Below, one piece after another: positions 25,294 through 33,590 of a stretch of 40,232 nt of DNA. Made by a program: the position numbers and the translations under genes. Below the pieces are notes generated by a model, which saw nothing but the letters and a program-made list of their open reading frames with translations, searched no databases and was not told the DNA's origin. Location: positions 1 to 40,232 of the forward strand of contig JAIRWL010000026.1 in NCBI GenBank assembly GCA_031268935.1, read 5' to 3'. Position 1 is the stretch's first letter. Every line of letters starts with the position of its first letter. The stretch comes from Holosporales bacterium. Lineage in GTDB: Bacteria; Pseudomonadota; Alphaproteobacteria; RUG11792.

Positions 25294-26256
25294 ATGCACA
25301 CTATGGGCAGATTTCCCGTCGTTTGGATTTTATTGGTTTTTGTGTTGTTGTCAACTTGGGTTTCTGATTTGAAGATTTCTCGTGGGTTGTCTGATCATAC
25401 GGTTGCGTCCTACCTTTCGGATATAAAGTTGCTTCTTAAATTTTTACAATTTTATAGAGAAGAAACCATAACTATCGAAGATGTCGCGGTTATCGATCAT
25501 AGGGATGTTAGATCGTGGATTCTGTGGCGTCGAAATAAAGGAGATACTCCGAAGAGTATCGTGAGAGGATTGGCTGCCCTTAAATGTTTTTTAAAGTGGT
25601 GTATTTGCGATGGCGTTATCAAGCAGAGTGATGTGTTAAAGTTCAAGAATCCGAAAATTCAGAAATCACTCCCAAGGCCAGTTGCGATTGAAGATATTAA
25701 TGATTTAATGACATCTGTTGAAGACGTAAAAAAGACGGATTGGATTGTAAAACGCGATGAGGCTCTGTTTGTCCTAATATATTCCGTAGGGCTTCGAATC
25801 AGTGAAGCAATCAATTTAAAAAGATCTGATTTTACCAATTCTTCTGGTTTTTTGCCGATTTATGGAAAGGGTGGAAAGGCGCGATCTGTTCCACTCATCG
25901 ATAGAGTTAGCAATATTATCAATACATATCTTGTATCATCCATTTTCAACTCCTCTGAGTATCTGTTTGTCAATCGATTTGGCGATAGGTTGTCGGCCTC
26001 CGCCGTACAAAAATTGTTAAAAATTATTAGGAGGAGGCTAGGATTATCCGAAACGGTAACTCCCCATGCCTTAAGGCATAGTTGTGCGACTCATCTCATG
26101 GAGAGCTCTGGAGATATTCGAAGCATTCAAGAGCTATTGGGGCACTCTTCGATTTCTTCGACTCAAATCTATACTCATGTGGCGCAGAAATATATTTCAG
26201 ATATATACGACAAATGTCATCCTTTATCCAATAAATTGCAAAAAAAAGTTGAATAG
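25294..26256 (+). CDS. xerC: Tyrosine recombinase XerC/XerD
   Basis: A 320-residue site-specific recombinase that resolves chromosome dimers at dif with FtsK. The core-binding domain starts at about residue 28 (SRGLSDHTVASYLSDI). The catalytic domain has all key residues: Arg168 (GLRISEA), Lys195 (GKGGKAR), His258/Arg261 (HALRHSCATHL), His284 (LLGHSS) and the nucleophile Tyr293 (TQIYTHV). XerC versus XerD cannot be settled from one copy. The first 25 residues are oddly hydrophobic, so the true start may be an internal TTG or GTG. The perfect AGGGAGGTG at 25252-25260 is out of frame and serves a 7-codon open frame starting with TTG at 25266. Confidence 0.88.
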   Translation: MHTMGRFPVVWILLVFVLLSTWVSDLKISRGLSDHTVASYLSDIKLLLKFLQFYREETITIEDVAVIDHRDVRSWILWRRNKGDTPKSIVRGLAALKCFLKWCICDGVIKQSDVLKFKNPKIQKSLPRPVAIEDINDLMTSVEDVKKTDWIVKRDEALFVLIYSVGLRISEAINLKRSDFTNSSGFLPIYGKGGKARSVPLIDRVSNIINTYLVSSIFNSSEYLFVNRFGDRLSASAVQKLLKIIRRRLGLSETVTPHALRHSCATHLMESSGDIRSIQELLGHSSISSTQIYTHVAQKYISDIYDKCHPLSNKLQKKVE

Positions 26257-26335
26257 GATTTAGGTACTGATTGATGACTTTTTTGAGTGATTTAGGATTA
26301 AATGTTTTTTTTGAATACGTTTTGCTAAGTACCGA

Positions 26336-26365
26336 TTGACACCAATTTTTCGCCGATGATAGAAT
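26336..26365 (+). promoter_or_regulatory. Promoter of tRNA-Asp
   Basis: A consensus TTGACA (26336-26341), 18 bases, TAGAAT (26360-26365): the strongest promoter match in the window. Transcription would start near 26372 and probably also covers tadA and rluB. Confidence 0.75.
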
Positions 26366-26430
26366 GAACCTGGAAGAAGGGGAGGGCGGTTGTCCAGTTC
26401 GAAAAAGTACGTTGGTTTTTTTTGTTTTTT

Positions 26431-26507
<77 letters not shown>

Positions 26508-26547
26508 CCTCTCTTTTTTTTCTCGGTATTCCAGCTGTTTATGAGTT

Positions 26548-27000
26548 ATGTTTGATTTGTCGGTTATGGATATCGTTATCGATATGGCTCGGAGTTGTCG
26601 GAATGGTGAGGTACCGGTCGCCGCGGCTGTTGTCCTCGACGAGACTATTATCTCCGCCGCCACGAATGAGGTTGAGACATCAGATATTCCATGGCATCAC
26701 GCAGAGTTTTTGGCCGTCGAGGGCGCTCTGAAAAAATTGGGGTCGAGATACCTGGAGATGGCTAGTTTATATGTGACTCTGGAACCATGCGCTTTTTGCG
26801 CGGCTGTTTTGGAGAAGGTAAGAATAAAAAATATCTATTTTGGTGCTTATGATCCAAAATTTGGGGCAATTTGTCATAATATAAGGTTATTTGAACATTC
26901 TTTTATAAGACCCAATGTTGTTGGTGGCATTCGAGAAGAGCTATGTTCTAATATATTGAAAGAGTTTTTTAAAATGCTACGAATTAAAGAAGATTTGTAA
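26548..27000 (+). CDS. tadA: tRNA adenosine(34) deaminase TadA
   Basis: A 150-residue zinc-dependent deaminase that converts A34 to inosine in tRNA-Arg(ACG), the tRNA found at 4803. The zinc site and proton shuttle are intact: His51-Ala-Glu53 and P-Cys81-A-F-Cys84. NGEVPVAAAVVLD matches the family N-terminus, and the substrate-binding VRIKNIYFGAYDPKFGA follows. The second zinc motif reads PCAFCAAV where PCPMCAGA is usual; the ligands are unaffected. It lies 40 bases after tRNA-Asp and its stop overlaps the rluB start by one base. Confidence 0.94.
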   Translation: MFDLSVMDIVIDMARSCRNGEVPVAAAVVLDETIISAATNEVETSDIPWHHAEFLAVEGALKKLGSRYLEMASLYVTLEPCAFCAAVLEKVRIKNIYFGAYDPKFGAICHNIRLFEHSFIRPNVVGGIREELCSNILKEFFKMLRIKEDL

Positions 27001-27773
27001 TGTGTTTGAAGACGCGATTAAATAAAGCGATAGCGATGCTTGGGGTGTGCTCGAGGCGAGAGGCTGATAGGTTGATATCCTCGGGTGAGGTCGGGGTCAA
27101 TGGCGGGGTGATCGAAGAGCTGGGAAGTGGTGTCGTCGAGGGAGATGTAATTTCAATTCGGGGATCGAGCCATATCTTCCGAGGGGCGGAAATTGTTCAG
27201 AAGGTGTGGATGTACTATAAACCGGCCGGGTATATTGTTACCCAGAAGGATAATCTTCAGCGTAGGACTGTTTTTGAGGATTTGAAATCTAAGATCAATG
27301 AAAGGGTTATATCGGTCGGGAGGCTCGATCTTAATTCGGAGGGATTGTTGTTGGTTACGAATAGCGGAGAATTTGCGAGGTATGCTGAGTCTCCAAAGAC
27401 GGCTTGGGAACGTTGTTATAAAGTCAGAATATTTGGAGAAATTGATCACTCAATTATCGAAAAATTACGCAATGGAATGACGGTGGACGGAATAAATTAT
27501 AAGTCGATGATAGTGAATAAGATTGACTATAATTCTGAGGTCTGTGGTCCTCGTAGTCAGAAGTGGTCTGAAACTGAGGCAAAAAATCCAGATTGTAAGC
27601 GGCAGAAAAATCAGTGGCTGGATTGTACTCTGTTTGAAGGAAAAAATAGAGAAATTCGAAAATTATTTGGTCATTTCGGAATAATGGTTAATAGGCTTAT
27701 TAGATATAAATTTGGGCCATATTATTTGGGGTCTATTAAGCCAGGCGAAGTCATTAAAGTAGGAATCAAGTAA
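27000..27773 (+). CDS. rluB: 23S rRNA pseudouridine synthase RluB-type
   Basis: A 257-residue member of the RsuA/RluB/E/F pseudouridine synthases, which isomerise uridines in 23S or 16S rRNA. The N-terminal S4 RNA-binding domain is LNKAIAMLGVCSRREADRLI. The catalytic motif is GRLDLNSEGLLLVTN with Asp110. LFEGKNREIRKLFGHFG is the conserved C-terminal motif. A hydrophilic insertion sits at about residues 180-205. RluB is preferred over RsuA by overall form, not by proof. The start overlaps the tadA stop (TAATG). Confidence 0.9.
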   Translation: MCLKTRLNKAIAMLGVCSRREADRLISSGEVGVNGGVIEELGSGVVEGDVISIRGSSHIFRGAEIVQKVWMYYKPAGYIVTQKDNLQRRTVFEDLKSKINERVISVGRLDLNSEGLLLVTNSGEFARYAESPKTAWERCYKVRIFGEIDHSIIEKLRNGMTVDGINYKSMIVNKIDYNSEVCGPRSQKWSETEAKNPDCKRQKNQWLDCTLFEGKNREIRKLFGHFGIMVNRLIRYKFGPYYLGSIKPGEVIKVGIK

Positions 27774-27822
27774 TTCGGAGTGGGTGATGAAGGAGTGAAT
27801 TTGCGAATCGTAAAATGTTTTT

Positions 27823-27851
27823 TTGTTGTTTATTTCTAATTTTATTATAGA
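27823..27851 (+). promoter_or_regulatory. Possible tRNA-Gly promoter
   Basis: TTGTTG (27823-27828), 17 bases, TATAGA (27846-27851); an alternative -10 is TAGAAT (27848-27853). Transcription would start about ten bases before the tRNA. Confidence 0.4.
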
Positions 27852-27868
27852 ATTGTACGGTTGAGCAT

Positions 27869-27942
27869 GCGGGCGTAGTTCAATGGTAGAACACAAGCTT
27901 CCCAAGCTTGTAGCGTGGGTCCGATTCCCATCGCCCGCTCCA
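27869..27942 (+). tRNA. tRNA-Gly(CCC)
   Basis: A 74-nt cloverleaf. Acceptor GCGGGCG pairs with CGCCCGC, the anticodon stem CAAGC/GCTTG encloses TTCCCAA with anticodon CCC, and CCA is encoded. A run of eight T follows directly, which may help end transcription. Confidence 0.93.
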
Positions 27943-27971
27943 TTTTTTTTCTTATTTCTGCTTGTTTTTTG

Positions 27972-28886
27972 ATGATTTCGCTGAGGTTTTCCATCCGGTA
28001 TGAATTACTGAATGAGATGGAGAATTTCACAGAAGAACAATGGATTGACAATATTGCTGTCTTCGAAAATTCTGATTTTGGTTTCTCTGGTAGCCTAGAT
28101 GATGATGGCTTTCCTATAGCAAATTATTTTAATATTGAGATATTATTTTGGTCTGCAATTGAAGCAAATAAATTTAAAAATTTATTGATTGCTAGATTTG
28201 ATGAAGAAATTAAAAATTGCGAAGTTAATGATCTAATCGAAAGAGATTGGGTTGATTTGTATGTGAAAGAGCTTTGCCCAGTTACTTGTGGAGATTTTTA
28301 TATATTTAATGATTCTTTATGTAATTATACTGAAAATTACGATTTAATTCCAATTAAATTAAATTCATCACTTGCATTTGGTAGTGGTCATCATCAGACC
28401 ACGAGGGCGTGCATATTGAATCTTGTTAAACTTGCTGAGTTGGGCGAATTTCGAGAGCGGTCCGCTATTTTGGATATGGGCTGTGGAACGGGAATTTTAG
28501 GGGTTTGCGCTGCTAAAATTTTGAACCATTCTAGGTTGTTGGGGGTGGATATAGATTGCCAGGCGACGGAAATAGCTGAGCATAACTACTTGGCGAATGA
28601 GGTCGATGGCACGGTTCTTGCCAGCGCGGTTGTGCCGGTTGGAGATGTGTCGGATGTGTCGGCTCAAAAATTCGGCCTGATATTATGTAATATTTTGAAA
28701 CAACCACTAATCGATATGTGTGGAGATTTTTGGAATGCTTTGGAAAGGGATGGAAATGTAATAATTTCTGGATTTATTTTAAATCAAGAAGATGAAATTA
28801 TGAAGCATTATGAAAGCATCGGATTTATTCAGAAGAACAGGATATGTATCGATGAATGGGTTTCGATTTTACTGTGCAAACAGTGA
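27972..28886 (+). CDS. prmA: Ribosomal protein L11 methyltransferase
   Basis: A 304-residue class I methyltransferase that trimethylates L11. The N-terminal substrate-recognition domain is divergent. The linker motif reads LAFGSGHHQTT where AFGTGTHPTT is usual. The SAM-binding motif I is DMGCGTGILGV (Asp168), followed by LGVDIDCQATEIAEHN, and motif IV reads LILCNILKQPL. The ATG at 27972 is chosen because the earlier in-frame ATG lies inside tRNA-Gly; no ribosome-binding site is evident. The first half is markedly more AT-rich than the middle. The MreD-like gene overlaps its stop. Confidence 0.9.
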   Translation: MISLRFSIRYELLNEMENFTEEQWIDNIAVFENSDFGFSGSLDDDGFPIANYFNIEILFWSAIEANKFKNLLIARFDEEIKNCEVNDLIERDWVDLYVKELCPVTCGDFYIFNDSLCNYTENYDLIPIKLNSSLAFGSGHHQTTRACILNLVKLAELGEFRERSAILDMGCGTGILGVCAAKILNHSRLLGVDIDCQATEIAEHNYLANEVDGTVLASAVVPVGDVSDVSAQKFGLILCNILKQPLIDMCGDFWNALERDGNVIISGFILNQEDEIMKHYESIGFIQKNRICIDEWVSILLCKQ

Positions 28887-29293
28887 TCAATTTTGAGAAA
28901 TTCAAAACAATTTCTGCGCAATTGTGTGTCATTTTTTTATGTTTATTTGCTAGTTTTCTAAACTACTGCATTATTCAAATTTTTCATCCTTATATAATGC
29001 CATTGACGATGATTCCGGTTGTTGGGTATGCGTTGTTCAGCAATAATGCTCCATCGATTGTGATCGCCGTGATATCTGGGGTTATGGATGATACTATGCT
29101 GAACACCCAGGTTGGAATTTGCCCGATGGTATATATTATTCTAATGCATGCACTTTGCTTGGAGAAACAAAGCGTAATCACAAAACGTATTATTTTTCTT
29201 ATATTTTTAATTGTTTTTGTAATTATTAATATTATGTATTACTCTCATTTATCGGCTTTGTATCGCCAGTGTCGTGCGGATCATCCGTGGTGA
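28883..29293 (+). CDS. MreD-like rod-shape membrane protein (probable)
   Basis: A 136-residue polytopic protein with about four or five hydrophobic helices. Size, helix layout and the stretch AVISGVMDDTMLNTQVGICPMVYII, split here as GVMDDTMLNTQVG and PMVYII, recall MreD, which carries a conserved G..xD......G pattern in the same place. MreD acts with MreC, RodA and PBP2 in elongation. The assignment is tentative because MreD is poorly conserved. The GTG start overlaps the prmA stop (GTGA); an in-frame ATG nine codons earlier is an alternative. The 3' end overlaps the convergent gene at 29232 by 62 bases. Confidence 0.5.
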   Translation: MINFEKFKTISAQLCVIFLCLFASFLNYCIIQIFHPYIMPLTMIPVVGYALFSNNAPSIVIAVISGVMDDTMLNTQVGICPMVYIILMHALCLEKQSVITKRIIFLIFLIVFVIINIMYYSHLSALYRQCRADHPW

Positions 29294-29621
29294 CGGAAAG
29301 GACTAGCATTGCTCCGTCCTCCAGCGTGAGTGAAACTTCATTTGCGGTAACGGAGTTGATGGAAAAATCCCGTTGCTGCCCTATTGTTGAGTACGCTACA
29401 CCATTAATCCATATCGTCCAATTCTCTTCATTAATATAAAAAATTCCGGAAATTTTAAATTTTTTATTGCTTTCTTTTTTCATGGTATTTTGTCTTTTTG
29501 AGATAGCGAGAATTTTTGAAGATTCTTGTGCGGTCATGAAGAAGGAGCGCTCTGTGCTTAACGCATTGGCTGCGCAGGATACTGATACAATTGTCATTAT
29601 TTTGAACGAAATACTTCGCAT
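29232..29621 (-). CDS. GspC/PilP-like periplasmic protein (probable)
   Basis: A 129-residue protein with a signal-peptide-like start (MRSISFKIMTIVSVSCAANA), possibly a lipoprotein since SVSC resembles a lipobox. The core, KISGIFYINEENWTIWINGV and then INSVTANEVSLTLEDGAML, has the pattern of the HR/PilP domains that connect an inner-membrane platform to a secretin: a short strand with W-x-W-x-N-G, then I-x-x-V-x-x-x-x-V-x-L-x-x-x-x-G. It is the last gene of a coupled trio. Met9 (29597) would give a one-base TAATG overlap with the upstream gene, but Met1 gives the better signal peptide. Identification is by pattern and context only. Confidence 0.5.
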   Translation of the reverse strand: MRSISFKIMTIVSVSCAANALSTERSFFMTAQESSKILAISKRQNTMKKESNKKFKISGIFYINEENWTIWINGVAYSTIGQQRDFSINSVTANEVSLTLEDGAMLVLSVTTDDPHDTGDTKPINESNT

Positions 29622-30118
29622 GTGATTTCTGCCTCAATGACTGGTTTCTCTGTAGAAATTGCTGCAATTTTAGATATATCTATTGACAAAATTTTTGCAA
29701 ATCCAGAATTAAATGAATAGATATCATCTATAAAATCGAAAATATAATTATCATGCCAGAACAGCGCCCTGATGGTGAACTTATCTTTCAGTATAGAGCC
29801 AATATCTGATTCGTCTTTATCGATTGATAGATTTTGAGGCATATATTTTGGTGCAATATTTTTAATGAAATCTTCAAAATTGCTTTTGTTGATCGTAAAT
29901 AAATGATTGGATATAAATCTAAATTTGTTGGTATTGTTTTTCAAATCATCTATAAAATGCATAGTTTTTTCGATTGGTGCGTATGAAAGAACTTGTTGCT
30001 CTCTGTATGATGTGATGAAGCTTTTCAAGGTTAAAAAAATGACGATAATTATGAAACGTAATGCATTAGTTTTATTGCAAAGTTTTTTAAATATCGCCTG
30101 TTTTTGCATTGTTTTCAT
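29597..30118 (-). CDS. GspM/PilO-like inner-membrane protein (probable)
   Basis: A 173-residue bitopic protein. One membrane helix (ALRFIIIVIFLTLKSFIT, about residues 20-38) follows a short basic cytoplasmic tail. A helical stretch and a C-terminal ferredoxin-like domain come next, with FTIRALFWHDNYIFDFIDDI, KILSIDISKIAAIS and PVIEAEITCEVF in the strand-helix order of PilO/GspM. The ATG at 30118 overlaps the stop of the upstream gene (ATGA), which decides it over an ATG three codons earlier. The sequence is very AT-rich and divergent. The call rests on topology and gene order with its two neighbours. Confidence 0.5.
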   Translation of the reverse strand: MKTMQKQAIFKKLCNKTNALRFIIIVIFLTLKSFITSYREQQVLSYAPIEKTMHFIDDLKNNTNKFRFISNHLFTINKSNFEDFIKNIAPKYMPQNLSIDKDESDIGSILKDKFTIRALFWHDNYIFDFIDDIYSFNSGFAKILSIDISKIAAISTEKPVIEAEITCEVFRSK

Positions 30119-31242
30119 CGTGAGCAATCACTTGTATCAATATTCAATGCTTCCACGGCATTTACAATGATTTTATTTGAAGTTTCATCTAGTTTTAGAG
30201 ATGCTTTTTGCAGAAATTTTACTTCTGTAGTTTCGACGTATTTTTTTAGGGCGCCACGAAAATTAACTGGTTGATCGAGATAATGTCCATCGACCGCCAT
30301 CCAAAAATCTAACTGGTGTGACACGCTAGGGTCGATCGTATTCATTGTGTTTCGAGCTTCGTTAATTTTCCCTGTAATAGTGATGGTATCGATGGTTTCA
30401 GAAATAATTTTGTACGGCACAATTATAAAAAATATAAAGCATAATGCGTTAATTGTGCATTCCAAATATCGAGATAATTTAATGCAATTATAATCTATCT
30501 CACTCGAAACAATACTCATATATTCTGTGGATTTTTTTGTAAAATCAGTAATAGTATTTTCGTTGATCGTATAGATCGCTATATCTTCTGGATTGATTTT
30601 GCAAATTTGCGCCACATATTTTATTGTACTGTCTATTTCCGCAATTTTATCAAAATTGTCATTTAAAACGTTTCTATAACACACGAAATTACCTTCATGA
30701 ATTGCTATAATTTCCCAATTTTCATCAATTTCAACTGTAAAAAAAGTTGTCCTAAATTTATTACGATCTTCCGGAAATATATTGAAGTAACTCGAAATGA
30801 GCCAAATCGGCCAGCACACGATTCCGAGAATATCATTGCCTAAATTTAATAATTGTTGAAGGATAAAGATTATTTGAGACGATAGTAATGAGTGACAAAT
30901 TGCAAGAGATTTGCGTTTATTAAGAAATTTATTTTCATAAAAAACAGTATTTATAGTGTCGGGCTTTAAATTCCAGCGCGCAAAATTTTTAAGGTCTGCT
31001 CCGGAGAGTTTGGAAGGGATCGATTTACATGAAATGGATTTATTCGAAATGACAATTTCGATCGGAGTCTTGGGATTTTCGAGCATATAGTTTATTATAG
31101 AATCAAAAGCCAAGAGATTTGATTGAATTTTTTTTATAATTTTGCCATCTTTGATGAGTTGCAATCGTAAAGAATTGTCGAAAATCGTGACTCTAATGAA
31201 ATCTGAATGCCTGCGATAGCTGGATAACCTAGAAATGTTCAT
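30115..31242 (-). CDS. GspL/PilM-PilN-like protein (probable)
   Basis: A 375-residue protein. The first 230 residues look like a degenerate actin-like domain, as in PilM or GspL (FIRVTIFDNSLRLQLIKDG at the start, TFFTVEIDENWEIIAIHEGN in the second half). One membrane helix follows (INALCFIFFIIVPYKII, about 265-281). A periplasmic coiled region and a terminal ferredoxin-like strand set (FLQKASLKLDETSNKIIVNA) complete it. This is the GspL arrangement, or a PilM-PilN fusion. It heads a three-gene unit with PilO- and PilP-like genes and lies, transcribed divergently, just upstream of tRNA-Leu and comEC. No ATPase, secretin or pilin gene is in the window, so the rest of the machine must be elsewhere. 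Confidence 0.5.
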   Translation of the reverse strand: MNISRLSSYRRHSDFIRVTIFDNSLRLQLIKDGKIIKKIQSNLLAFDSIINYMLENPKTPIEIVISNKSISCKSIPSKLSGADLKNFARWNLKPDTINTVFYENKFLNKRKSLAICHSLLSSQIIFILQQLLNLGNDILGIVCWPIWLISSYFNIFPEDRNKFRTTFFTVEIDENWEIIAIHEGNFVCYRNVLNDNFDKIAEIDSTIKYVAQICKINPEDIAIYTINENTITDFTKKSTEYMSIVSSEIDYNCIKLSRYLECTINALCFIFFIIVPYKIISETIDTITITGKINEARNTMNTIDPSVSHQLDFWMAVDGHYLDQPVNFRGALKKYVETTEVKFLQKASLKLDETSNKIIVNAVEALNIDTSDCSR

Positions 31243-31446
31243 GCAGCAAGGATTCTCTAGAAATTTTCAGGATCCGCGATATATTCAGATTCTGATATAA
31301 TTGGTAAAGGAAACGTTAATTATTTATCAAATTTGCAATGCAAATATATTTTTGTTGTTATATATAAGCATGAATTATACAGTAATTTACTTGTAAATAC
31401 AATTTATCGATTGAAATAAATATATTTCGATTTTGCACGAAAAGAC

Positions 31447-31476
31447 TTGAGGCGTGCAGATCAAGTAGTCTAGAAT
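31447..31476 (+). promoter_or_regulatory. Probable tRNA-Leu promoter
   Basis: TTGAGG (31447-31452), 18 bases, TAGAAT (31471-31476), placing the transcription start about ten bases before the tRNA. Confidence 0.55.
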
Positions 31477-31491
31477 GCTGAGAAGTTACGT

Positions 31492-31578
31492 GCCCCTGTG
31501 GCGGAATTGGTAGACGCAGCAGACTCAAAATCTGCCGTTTTCTGGAACGTGGGAGTTCGAGTCTCCCCGGGGGCACCA
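31492..31578 (+). tRNA. tRNA-Leu(CAA)
   Basis: An 87-nt class II tRNA with a long variable arm (CGTTTTCTGGAACG). Acceptor GCCCCTG pairs with CGGGGGC, the anticodon stem GCAGA/TCTGC encloses CTCAAAA with anticodon CAA, the T-loop is TTCGAGT, and CCA is encoded. Confidence 0.96.
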
Positions 31579-31679
31579 ATTTTCTTTAGTTTTCTTTTTT
31601 TTAATTTAAAAATCTATATTCTTGTTTTATACGTGCGCGATAACAGGCCTCTGTAACTTGCCGTCACATCAGGAAAAAT

Positions 31680-33587
31680 ATGCAAATAATGTTGAAATTT
31701 TTAAATGCAGAACGCGAAAGATTGCCATTATTTGCTCCAGTTATTTTTGGGTTCGGCATAATATTTGGGGTATTTTTCCCATTTACTTCTTGGAAAATTC
31801 TTAATTATTTTATTGGAATTAGTCTTGTTTTTTGCAAAGTTTTGTTTAAAAAGACCAAATTAGGCGCCGTTGCGTTTTTCCTATTTTCTGCTGGGATATA
31901 CGTCGCACAGACGGGTGGAATTCTGGAAACAGGTCTTTTAACTCAAAAGAAATTTATCGACAGAGAATACAATGGCGTCACCTTTCTGGCTGACGTTGGC
32001 TTTATCGAAGCGACTCACCCAGTTATGAAAAATATGCAGCGCATCGTCTTCAAAAATATCAAAGTTCAGAATGAAGACCTGGATTTTATAAAGACGGCAA
32101 AGATGACGTGCTCGAGTAAACTGATCGATAAAATTTCGTCAAGTGATCAAGTTAAAGTTATTGGTAAATTTTTCCAATTTAAAATGGCATCTATTCCGTT
32201 TTCATTTGATCAAGCGCAATACAATGCCCTGATAAAGATGGACGCAACCGGCATCGTATTTTTTATCAAATCCATTACGAAATCTAATTTTATAGGAACT
32301 GATATTTTCTCGAACTTAAGACAAATTCTTACAAAAAAAATCATAAAAACGATGGAAGGACCGGCTGGAGGGGTTGCCAGCGCTTTGCTAACCGGTGACA
32401 AATCCCCGATCACTTCAGAGATTAGAGATAAATTTATAAATTCCGGAACGGCCCATATTCTAGCAATTTCTGGGCTCCATATGTCTCTCGTAGCCTCAGT
32501 TCTGTTTTCTATATTTTTTAGAATTTCATTATGTATGCGTTGGTTTTCCAAGCGTATTAATGCTAAAAAAGTAGCTGCATTTTTGACAATTTTATTTACA
32601 TTTTTATATTTATCTATTTCTGGATTTTCACCATCGGCGACCAGGGCGTTTATCATGACGACGATTTGTCTGATTGGAATTATGTTCGGGCGTGGAGTGC
32701 TATCGATGCGAAGCGTTGCCATCGCGGCATTTCTGATCTTATTGTTCGATGCCGGCTCATTGTTCCTCGTAAGCTTTCAGCTCTCCTTCTGCGCGGTCGT
32801 GGCTCTCATTGCATTCTATGAACGATACAACAATCTTTATTCAAAATTACGGATTTCTAATTCAAAAATTCCGACAATTTTAGTATTTATAACAATGTCA
32901 ACAATTACGACTCTCATAGCGTCGATTGCAACATTTCCGGTATCAGCCGCGACCTTTAATCGGCTTAGCCTTTCTGGTATATTAGGAAATCTTGTCGCAA
33001 TTCCAATGGTAAGTTTTGCAATAATTCCAATCGGAATTATAGCTATTGTGTTTGGATATTTTACAGATATTTTTTCTAAACTTTTAGAAATAGTCTTAGA
33101 TATGCTTATCAAATCTGTTGGAATAATTTCCTCATTACCAGGCTCTAATTTAGTTATAAAATCTCCAAGTATTTTAACATTATACCTCATGGTCATTGGT
33201 GGCATAATATTATGCCTCTTCAAATCAAAAGCACGACACGTTGGCTCTGGTCTAGTGTGCGCCTCATCGATAATGTGGGTCTTCGAGAAGGGGCCGGATA
33301 TAATATTTCCGCCGCAAATCAAGGCGGCTTGCTACGCTAAAGATGGAGAATTTTATGCAACTTCTTTGAGAAAGGGACGTAGTAGTATCTTCGGCATTCA
33401 ACGCAATTTGGGATTTGCCGGTGAGATACAAAAGAAGGATCTGATCATGGAAGGCATCGAACTCAAGACTTATGACCACGGCCTGTATATCTGGACTCAA
33501 GACGGCGAAACCGTTATTCAGAGGAAGCGGTTAGCAGAACGAAAACATCCGTATTGTCCTGCCCACTTCGAAAGCATCCCCGACTAA
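31680..33587 (+). CDS. comEC: ComEC/Rec2-family DNA-uptake channel
   Basis: A 635-residue polytopic membrane protein that carries single-stranded DNA across the inner membrane in transformation. An N-terminal pair of helices and a soluble OB-like domain (about 95-195) precede the competence domain: LLTGDKSPI, HILAISGLHMSLVAS (His267), SGFSPSATRAFIM and FLVSFQLSFCAVV. About eight or nine further helices follow. The C-terminal metallo-beta-lactamase domain of Bacillus ComEC is absent; only about 85 soluble residues end the protein, as is common in alphaproteobacteria. The start is supported by AGGA five bases upstream. Its stop lies three bases from the convergent MATE gene. Confidence 0.93.
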   Translation: MQIMLKFLNAERERLPLFAPVIFGFGIIFGVFFPFTSWKILNYFIGISLVFCKVLFKKTKLGAVAFFLFSAGIYVAQTGGILETGLLTQKKFIDREYNGVTFLADVGFIEATHPVMKNMQRIVFKNIKVQNEDLDFIKTAKMTCSSKLIDKISSSDQVKVIGKFFQFKMASIPFSFDQAQYNALIKMDATGIVFFIKSITKSNFIGTDIFSNLRQILTKKIIKTMEGPAGGVASALLTGDKSPITSEIRDKFINSGTAHILAISGLHMSLVASVLFSIFFRISLCMRWFSKRINAKKVAAFLTILFTFLYLSISGFSPSATRAFIMTTICLIGIMFGRGVLSMRSVAIAAFLILLFDAGSLFLVSFQLSFCAVVALIAFYERYNNLYSKLRISNSKIPTILVFITMSTITTLIASIATFPVSAATFNRLSLSGILGNLVAIPMVSFAIIPIGIIAIVFGYFTDIFSKLLEIVLDMLIKSVGIISSLPGSNLVIKSPSILTLYLMVIGGIILCLFKSKARHVGSGLVCASSIMWVFEKGPDIIFPPQIKAACYAKDGEFYATSLRKGRSSIFGIQRNLGFAGEIQKKDLIMEGIELKTYDHGLYIWTQDGETVIQRKRLAERKHPYCPAHFESIPD

Positions 33588-33590
33588 ATA

